From assembly GCA_013350335.1 (NCBI GenBank), contig CM023536.1, forward strand, positions 42,106,314-42,170,313: a stretch of DNA of 64,000 nucleotides, given 5' to 3'. This DNA is from Chimonanthus salicifolius (taxonomy: Eukaryota > Streptophyta > Magnoliopsida > Laurales > Calycanthaceae). The translations under genes were made by a program, and so were the position numbers. This document shows, in pieces, positions 57,302-64,000 of this stretch. A model generated the notes under the pieces. It did not search any database and was not told the origin of the DNA. It saw only the letters and a program-made list of their open reading frames with translations. Within the stretch, counting starts at the first letter, position 1, and the number at the start of each line of letters is the position of its first letter.

Positions 57302-58997
57302 TGTAACACCCCTCCCTCTAACCACTATCATCAGAGTGGTAATTATGTGAATGTTTGGGTAGAGAGGGAGGCGAGCGTCATGACGCGAGCCAAGTTCGAG
57401 TCTGAAGACCCAACCCTTGATTGGCCCAACTAGCGTGTGCAGTTCTAATTTTGCACACATTATTATAAACTTGCGGAAGAATTTCAAACATTTTACATGG
57501 CATGAATCTTATACAAAAATCGACACATACTGAATTCTTGGATTTCTGGACATATTGGACCAGGTCGTTCTGTCCTCCTAGAAACTCTCAATTATCCTCT
57601 TCAACCAATGCACAACCCACGTGGAAGCCATGCATTGGTCCTCCAGGACGGTGGTTGGTGTGATAGGTGGGTGATGGGACAGCCACAGCTGTTAGATCTC
57701 AACTTAAGCTGCTGGACATTCCGGATATATAAACTTGGTTGATATGTACATGAATAAGCATTAGGACACATCGACCAACCTCGATATGTATATTTGAAAA
57801 TCTTGGCTTCGGGTTAGTCACTCACAAGACTCCCGCTCAAATGCCATTGGGGGTCTAAGTCAACCCCAGATACATAAATTACATTTCTTAAGCTACAGTT
57901 CCAAAACTGCTAACAGTCCTGCAGTACATATCGACCCCAGTCGATATGTCCTACAGTACAGATTCTGGACACATCGACTTTGGTCGATGTGTCGCCTGGA
58001 ACTGAGCTGCCTTAGTTGATTTCTTCTTTCCTTCCTTTGTTTTCATTCCCAGGAATACACATCAACTTTGATCGATGTATGTTCCTGGGTTTGGTCCAAA
58101 AATATCACAAGTCCTTTTATCCTTTTTCTCCACTTTGATCCCAGAGATACACATCGACCAAGGTCGATGCATATCTCCTAAGCTTTGTTTCGAATGTCCT
58201 CAGTTTCTCATCCTTTTCTTTACTTTTTAAACCCAGATATGCATATCAACTTTGGTCGATACATACACATGGGTCGTGCTCGAAAATCACATGTTTTCCA
58301 AGTTTTCAGACTTGTACTCAGAGTACACATCGACCAGAGTCGATGTGTACACTTGGGTTCCTCTGCAACACCTCTATTTCAAGGTTGCGTGTTTCACATT
58401 CCTTGATGTCATCTTCTAAATTTGAATCTAAGTTAAATCTAAGTATCCTAAAATACTTTTCTTAGATCAAGATTGCAAATAAATCATTATACCTTGCCGA
58501 ATTTGTGGATTTCTTGGATGAGGTACGCTTAAGCTCAGGATTTAGGGGTTTCCTTTCTTTCTTCCTTGCTTCATCTTTCTCTCTACTTTGCTTTCCCTAT
58601 CTTTATTCTCTTGATTTCCTCTTCTCCTTCGAGTTTTACTGGTGCAAATAAGATGAGGTGAAGGTAGAGGAAAGGGGAAGGGTATCACCACTGAGAAATA
58701 GAGAGAGAGAGTGGAGGGCTTGAAAGGAGGATGCTCCACGAGTTGAGAAAGAGGAAGAGGAAGCTATCTCTTGCTCTCTTACTCTCTTCTTCTTTCCTTT
58801 TCTCTTCTCCCTCTCCTCTCGGTTGCCTTAATCTCAAGAGGGTCAAAATGAGTTAATGGGGGTTGGTGCGGTGGTTGGACGTCTTATCCTCGTGCATTTA
58901 ATGCATGAGGGGACGTGTACAGAGGGTGGCTGTGCGAATCAGATTCAAAATATCTGGACCCGCTCGATATATAGCCAAAGTCGATATGTATCCAGCC
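57302..58997 (-). mobile_element. LTR-like block occupying the gypsy gag/leader position
   Basis: It begins TGTAACACCCCTCCCTC at 57302 (on the minus strand it ends GGGGTGTTACA), a gypsy LTR terminus. CGATC precedes it. The other side abuts the truncated gypsy LTR at 58998 without a TG/CA end or duplication. On the minus strand a CT/GA-rich leader-like zone (58800-58540) precedes an array of palindromes (57768-58350). This is probably a partial LTR joined by deletion. Confidence 0.6.
57768..58350. repeat. Array of ACATCGACnnnGTCGATGT palindromes
   Basis: Seven copies: 57770, 57928, 57967, 58045, 58149, 58227 and 58326. GACACATCGAC TTTG GTCGATGTGTC has 11-bp perfect arms. An eighth, weaker copy lies at 58968. 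The half-site ACATCGAC is kept while the 3-4 central bases vary (CCA, TTT, CAG). Confidence 0.88.
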
Positions 58998-59612
58998 AAT
59001 AGGATTGAGTGGATTAATGAATGGAGGAGATATGGGCTAAGAGAAATGTAAAATAAAATAAATGAGTTTGAATGGGGTAAAAGCACTGGGTAAAGGAGGA
59101 TTAGGTGGGAAAAGATGAAAGAAAAGGGTTGGTAGGATTTCTTAGGTGGGAACAATGACAGTGACAAATGTGGGATGGGCTAAAGGTGTAGGACGGTGGT
59201 GTGATGGGAAAGTTGGTTTGATGGGCAATGGGTAAAGTTAGGAGGAAGAGGCAATAGGCTTCTAGACCTATTGGATGGTAATAAAAAAAATGGAAATGCC
59301 TGGGTTCGTGTGAAGGTGGTGAATGGGTGAAGGATCAAAGTGGCAAGCAGAAAGGACAAACCTGGTGTTCATTGGAAGATGGAAGTTTGGGGAAAACCCA
59401 AACAGTAGTTGGACTTCAAGATTGACAGCAGCAGAACCTTCAACTAGGATGGCAGCAGTAGATTTAAACTTCAAGCAAGCTCGGTTGGTATTCTTAGCAG
59501 CAGAGCTAATTGGAAATGGCAGACTCCAAGGTATGCTTCAAACGTTGTTGAAGACCAAACCCGAGGAGGAAAGTCGAAACAGTTAAAGAACAAGAACTTG
59601 GAAGAAACTCTC
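58998..59612 (-). repeat. 5' LTR of the gypsy element, truncated at both ends
   Basis: It lacks the part corresponding to 53489-53717 (including the TATA element) and the last about 20 bp next to the leader. No primer site follows on the minus strand. Confidence 0.85.
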
Positions 59613-59877
59613 TATGTAGAGCCCCAAATTTTAATATGGGTCATGTTTAGTCTTACAAATTATGGCATTGGTATTCCACATCATCTAAGCCTATATAAAC
59701 TCCACTCATCTCCTCATTCTATTGAATCTGTGGATTCCACCAAAAGCAATCCTAGAGTGAGAGAAAGAGCCACACCTCATTTAGAGAGACAATTAAGTTG
59801 TTATCCTCTCTAGTATGAGAGAGACACTTATTTTATAATGGAAGATTGATTCAAAGCTTCTCCTGTGAGCGTAGGCA

Positions 59878-59957
59878 CCTAAGAAGCATCGATACGGAAA
59901 TACGGCAAATTTTGAAAAACTACGATATGAGTGTGGCGAGATACGGAGAATTAAAAA

Positions 59958-59995
<38 letters not shown>

Positions 59996-60809
59996 ACATA
60001 TATATATATATAAATTCAAACATTTACAAAAAAATCATAAATTCTACTATGAGATAAAAAGAGTCAACAAATACTAAGTACTAATTTATGTATATAAGAA
60101 AATAAAAGGTTAAAAAGTAAAATAGTGGGGAATAGAAAATTAATAATTAGAAATAAAAATAAAATAGTAAATTATATTAAATCATAAAGTAAGATAAATG
60201 AATTACTACTATCAAGAAAAAAGTAAATGAATTAAGAAATATAAACATATTTGTCTAGTCTAAACACAATTTTTTTTTTTTACTGAAACACTTCCCTCAA
60301 ATAAGCCAAAACGATCAAAATGTAGAAAATCACAAATATTTCATTTTGAATTTATGCTGAAACAAAACCAACTAGAAAATTATGTTACTAACGCCAAGAG
60401 TCTATAAATAAATTAAATGTCTAAACCATCAAAATGCCCTTTCCACATCATATCATGTATTTGAACTATTTTTTTTTAATAATTTCTTTTTCAATTTAAC
60501 TCTGCTTGTCAAAAATCTCAACATGCATGCCTCAATTACCTATACTTATTCTACTTTTGCGTCAGGTCACGTGTCTGGGCGTGTCCCGTCGTGTCGTGTG
60601 TTCGGATGTGTCCCGCCAGTGTCGCGTGTCGTATCCTCGCACACCTATGCGTATCGGTGATGTATCGGGGAGAATCGATGGCGTATCTGTATTTAGAAAA
60701 TATTTTAATTAATTGGGTGCGTATCTGACACATATCCAAGCCGTATCCGTGTCGAATACGCACCTGACATGGATACTCGAAGGGTTTCGAAGTATCCATG
60801 CTTCATAGG
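59878..60809 (-). mobile_element. Unclassified TIR element, copy 2, with 6-bp duplication
   Basis: CCTAAGAAGCATCGATAC to GTATCCATGCTTCATAGG, flanked by TAGGCA at 59872-59877 and 60810-60815. The interrupted copia LTR reads cleanly across the site. Subterminal regions are rich in GTATCC / GGATACG and CGTGTC words. The AT-rich core has (ATT)n at about 59957-59994. It is the same family as 29102-29761, in opposite orientation. No transposase is encoded. Confidence 0.82.
59957..59994. repeat. (ATT)n microsatellite, about 13 units
   Basis: Uninterrupted trinucleotide run followed by a (TA)n run at 59998-60012, inside TIR element copy 2. Confidence 0.95.
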
Positions 60810-60898
60810 TAGGCACATTGCCCAACCACGTAAATCTTGGTGCCATTTTTTTCGTTGCATGTTTGATTATTTTACTGCTTTTCTATTTCATTCACACA

Positions 60899-61640
60899 TG
60901 TGGAAAAAAAAATTAATCCGAAGATTGTTACGCTTCAGCTTCTTAGTCAATTTCTTTCCCAACACTCTCTTCCCACATTCTAATAATGAACACCCAAAAC
61001 AGAAAATTTTGAGGGATGAGGACCACCTTCTGACCATCTTTCAATCCAAGTTCAAAGGTTTAGAATCTTTAATTCTATTGTGAACCATCGTATCCCCCTG
61101 AGTACAAATGTTACCATGCTGTATCAGATACACTTCCTTTGGGTACTCTATAATTCCCTTCAAAATCTAAACTAATTTAATGCTCTTATCTATACATAGC
61201 ATAGAAATGAGAGGTTGTCTCCAATACCATACCGAGTCTTCGTTTCTCTCTTTTGCCAATCCATTTTCTAATTTTATTTGAAAACCCATTTCATTCTTAT
61301 CCCTCTCTCTCACTTTCTCTCGCCTCTCTCTCACCAATCCATCTTCATCATCTCTCTCTCACAAACCCTTCTCCATCAATTAAAAGAGGATTGGTCCCTA
61401 TTTGCAATAATTTCATCCCCAGTTTTTAGATCGATTTCATTTTTCTCAGGTGAGCATACTTTGATCTTTTATCTAATTTTCCAGAGGATAACTTGAAGTC
61501 ATAAAATCACTTCATGTGTGAAAATAGTTGGTGAAGAGAGATCCAGTCATTATTATATAGATAAAGATGATTAGAATAATAGAAAGTAAATCAAAGAAAT
61601 AAAGAAATGCCTAAACTTGGCAAATACAATATGAAAGTAC
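60899..61640. other. Unassigned stretch
   Basis: CT-rich sequence at 61300-61380 resembles a plant leader. The frame at 60769-61083 is not recognisable. Confidence 0.4.
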
Positions 61641-61649
61641 CCTTTCTAC

Positions 61650-63010
61650 GGATGCTTAGAACAACCTGATTGACCCTAGAGGAAGGGTGAATAGGTCAAT
61701 CCAGATATCGTTGGTACCCTTTTTATTTCATTTGATTGATTAGTTTAAATGCAGCGGATACAGCAATCAAGAGTGTGTGTGTTAGCAAATGTGATTAACA
61801 ATCAACACAAGAAGATAGCTCTAACACTACAAACATATGGACACAAGATATATAGCGGTTCGGTTTCGCCAACCCACATCCACTGTTAGGACTCACTCAA
61901 CCTTGAAGCTATCCCCAAATTCACTATGTGGGACTTACACCCTCACAATTAGAGTAGGAATTCCACCTCACTCAATTGGGGGGGAATTTCACCCACCTCT
62001 GTGCCAGAGACGATGCTCTAGAGTTTTTTATAGTGGTTCCAGAGTACCTCTCCTTAATCCACTTCGGGTTACAGGTTTTTAAAAGGAAAATTAAAAACCA
62101 AGAAACACTTGCTTTAAAGCTCTTTCTCGCTGATGTATGCTTCTTGAAGATCCCACCAAAGTTGTATCGACGCTATTTCTTACAGTCATAGTGTAGCAAT
62201 CACAATCTTGTGGGCGACAAGGAAACTTGGCTTAACCAAAGCTTTATTAGTTTATAACTCTTTCACTTGCAAACTCAATCCGAATATTGGTTGTTTATGA
62301 TCTTTCTCTCCTCCTCTCTTTCTCACTTGCAAACACGGTCCGAAAATTGGTTGTTTATGATCTTTCTCTCAAGAGTGTTAATCGTTCCTTAGAGTGTTTA
62401 ACTCTTTTAAGCTCAAGGAAGATAGTAAAATGATCACCCAACACTCATAAAAATAGAAGAGTTTTAACGGTCATATTGATTATCCTGGACCGATAGGTCG
62501 GTGGCACCGATGGGTCAATGTTCATATTTATTACTATTCAACCACCCGACCGTTGCACATGAAATGCACCCCCAACAGTATAATTCCTTTCTGGTCGACA
62601 TGTCGTCGTTGCCGATGGGTCGACACTTATGGCATCGATGGATCGGTCCATACGAGATGCTCCCATTGGAAACCTGTTACCCAGAACGACCTGTCGCCCT
62701 TTGTTCGAGGGGTCAGTCATGTATCTCTCGATCGGTCTTTAATTGTCGATGTGCCTGCTTTATCGAAAGCCCTTATAAGTTCTCAATCCAGAACTTATAA
62801 GTTTTATACTGACGAGTTATCGACCACGAGGAATCGTTCAAGTTCATCACCGAGGGGTCGGTGCATACTAGACTCTCGGTCAGAGGCATTTCTAGAATGA
62901 CAATTCAGAATTTTCAGAACTAATGTCAATTTGGTCGACCAGTCTTTGACCACGATGGGTCGATCCTGACCACACCGAGGGGTCGGTGAGATAGACTAGT
63001 CGTGCAAACA
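61650..63010 (+). mobile_element. SIRE-like copia LTR region
   Basis: ACCCTAGAGGAAGGGTGAATAGGTC at 61674-61698 matches the 'CTAGAGGGGGGTGAATAG' phrase that marks the 3' end and LTR start of SIRE/Maximus copia elements (from memory). AGCGGTTCGGTTTCGCCAACC, GAATTTCACCCACCTCTGTGC and a palindrome cluster follow, as in such LTRs. The exact ends are not resolved and no protein code is present. Confidence 0.45.
62480..63000. repeat. Cluster of CGACC/GGTCG palindromic words
   Basis: More than a dozen GGGTCGGT, GATGGGTCGA, CCGATGGGTC and GTCGAC words, for example ACCGATAGGTCGGT at 62490, ACCGATGGGTC at 62506 and CACCGAGGGGTCGGTG at 62847 and 62973. Confidence 0.75.
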
Positions 63011-63039
63011 GTGAACATAATTCATGTTTTCAAATTCAC

Positions 63040-63386
63040 TTTCAATTCACTGTTCAACATCCTCTTTAGGCATTTTATGTTTATAACCAACATATGCAAC
63101 TAAGCCTAGTAGTCCTCTCTCAGGTGTGGATTCCACCTAGGGTCATTTATGATCATATACCTATTCTTGTGATTGCCATGATGATGAGCTCTGAGCTTGG
63201 TGGAGCATGACTTTCTTCCTCGATCATCTTGAGTCTTCAAGCTTCTTAGGTAAGTGCTTCTACTCGAGTCATGTAATTGACAAAAAGGGACTCGATCAGG
63301 CCGAGGCACTAACACAATATTTAGAAGAAAATAATCTAAATAAATCTAAATCTATTCTAACATAAATCTAATTATATTCTAAAACA
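63040..63386 (-). mobile_element. Possible copia LTR end
   Basis: On the minus strand, CTTCAACTTGTGGGG at 63401-63387 is followed by TGTTTTAGAATATAATTAG, like the polypurine tract and LTR start of many plant copia elements. The opposite LTR end is not identified. Confidence 0.35.
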
Positions 63387-63444
63387 CCCCACAAGTTGAA
63401 GCATGGATGAAAACAAACGCAAAGCTTGGAAATTGCAGAAAAAT

Positions 63445-63720
63445 GGTACACTGATTAGCCACAAAATTTGTTGGTAGTGCACTGACTCGCTACGAAGATT
63501 TTGTTCAAGTTCCAGCACACTGAGTGACTGCAAAGATTGAAGTGGTAGCACACTAACTGGATGCGACGAAGATTTGTTGAAAGGTAGCACACTGACTGGC
63601 TGCAATAATTTGTTGAATGGCAGCACACTGACTGACTGCGATGATTTGATGGAGTAGGCAGCACACTGACTGACTGCGAATTGGAAACACACTGATTGGT
63701 TGCAAATTGACAGGCAGCGA
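63445..63720 (-). repeat. Tandem repeat, about 8 units of 28-40 bp
   Basis: Units run GGYAGCACACTGACTGACTGC plus a variable GATGATTTGTTGAA tail. On the minus strand they are open and read SQSVSVLPFNK-type repeats. That frame joins the FAR1-like code upstream without a stop. Confidence 0.85.
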
Positions 63721-64000
63721 ACAAAGTTGATGGCTTGAACAAGGCGAGAGAATGCTTTCTTTTGCCGCTCTTCATCTTTCAAATTACATGTGTTGCGATA
63801 TGTACCACCTCTATCGCAACCAAGACATACAGTCTTGCCTTTATTGCTTGACCTCTTGATGGTAGCGGCAAAACCATGTGCAATAGCAACTTTCTTAACA
63901 TAATTAACTAGAATCCTCTCGACTTGAAAAAAAAGCTATCAACAAATTTATCTTCATTAAAAAGATCATTCACCTCAATCTCAGTATTCTCCACTAAATC
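63721..64000 (-). pseudogene. FAR1-type DNA-binding domain of another MULE transposase, partial
   Basis: The minus strand reads LVNYVKKVAIAHGFAATIKR, SSNKGKTVCLGCDRGGTYRN and TCNLKDEERQKKAFSRL, corresponding to LVKYVKEVSIAQ, TIKRSYNKRN and LGCDRGGTYRS of the MULE transposase at 19960. Farther upstream, VENTEIEVNDLFNEDKFVDS precedes a T-run where the frame shifts once or twice (63925-63945). The N-terminus lies beyond the window. Downstream the domain does not continue into CPFEVKG but runs into the tandem repeat, so the transposase core is absent here. Confidence 0.75.

Larger units (their letters stand above)
52850..59612 (-). mobile_element. Ty3/gypsy chromovirus (CRM-like), gag region replaced
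   Basis: On the minus strand: truncated 5' LTR (59612-58998), a 1.7-kb unrelated LTR-like block instead of leader and most of gag, then gag zinc knuckle, protease, RT, RNase H, integrase and 3' LTR (53717-52850). The reading frame's C-terminus passes through the polypurine tract and ends 10 bp inside the 3' LTR, a trait described for CRM-lineage elements. LTR divergence is moderate with many small differences. Confidence 0.85.
59616..60898 (+). mobile_element. Copia LTR split by a TIR element
   Basis: TGTAGAGCCCCAAATTTTA start, TATA element CCTATATAAACTCC at 59690, then TTATCCTCTCTAGT. After the insertion, TAGGCACATTGCCCAACC, CCACGTAAATCTTGGTG and a CA end near 60898 follow, the typical U5 of Tork-like copia LTRs. 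Without the inserted element it is about 345 bp. No internal region or primer site follows, so it is probably solo or truncated. Confidence 0.7.

Overview
The window looks like repeat-dominated nuclear DNA from a flowering plant. I found no intact host gene, rRNA, tRNA gene or CRISPR array. Nearly everything recognisable is a transposable element, and many copies are nested. The evidence for a plant is the set of families: Ty1/copia and Ty3/gypsy polyproteins, a FAR1-type MULE transposase, a TTF-zinc-finger/DUF4371 hAT transposase, a Stowaway-like MITE, a TRIM, and tRNA-derived SINE-like pieces. The species cannot be named from this sequence.

Layout. 1-4.4 kb holds an LTR end, a broken copia pol fragment with its short 3' LTR, a gypsy gag remnant and LTR debris. 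4.4-15.4 kb is mostly AT-rich DNA with small repeats, a palindrome cluster, a MITE-like copy and a long inverted repeat. 15.44-17.85 kb is a non-coding LTR element (LARD-like). 19.21-25.72 kb is a complete-ended Mutator-like element (MULE). It has a perfect 9-bp target duplication, 390-490 bp inverted repeats and two convergent genes: a FAR1/MULE transposase on + and a 'putative plant transposon protein' type gene on -. 25.79-26.35 kb is a 567-bp TRIM. 28-33 kb carries a MITE copy, a palindrome cluster, an unclassified TIR element with a 6-bp duplication, and a gypsy pol remnant interrupted by a Stowaway-like MITE. 33.62-38.98 kb is a 5.36-kb hAT element with a perfect 8-bp duplication and a nearly readable transposase, inserted in a LINE fragment. 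39.46-40.68 kb is a related, deleted hAT copy with its own 8-bp duplication.

43.38-52.85 kb is a minus-strand copia element with both LTRs and a primer-binding site. It is split by two solo LTRs, each with a perfect 5-bp duplication (AGCAT and TTGCT). 52.85-59.61 kb is a minus-strand CRM-like gypsy element whose gag and leader are replaced by another LTR-like block. 59.62-60.90 kb is a copia LTR split by a second copy of the unclassified TIR element. 61.6-64 kb has SIRE-like LTR sequence, a tandem repeat and the start of another FAR1/MULE gene that runs off the window.

Two themes cut across the window. First, unrelated repeats (MULE ends, several LTRs, the TIR elements, a 28.5-kb block) are each studded with their own class of short imperfect palindromes. 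Second, several elements are disabled by C-to-T or G-to-A type changes, including one catalytic Asp codon in each gypsy RT and nonsense codons in the hAT and MULE genes. This is consistent with deamination of methylated, silenced copies. The items most worth following up are the two-gene MULE, the CCTAWGAAGCA TIR family with 6-bp duplications, and the palindrome arrays.
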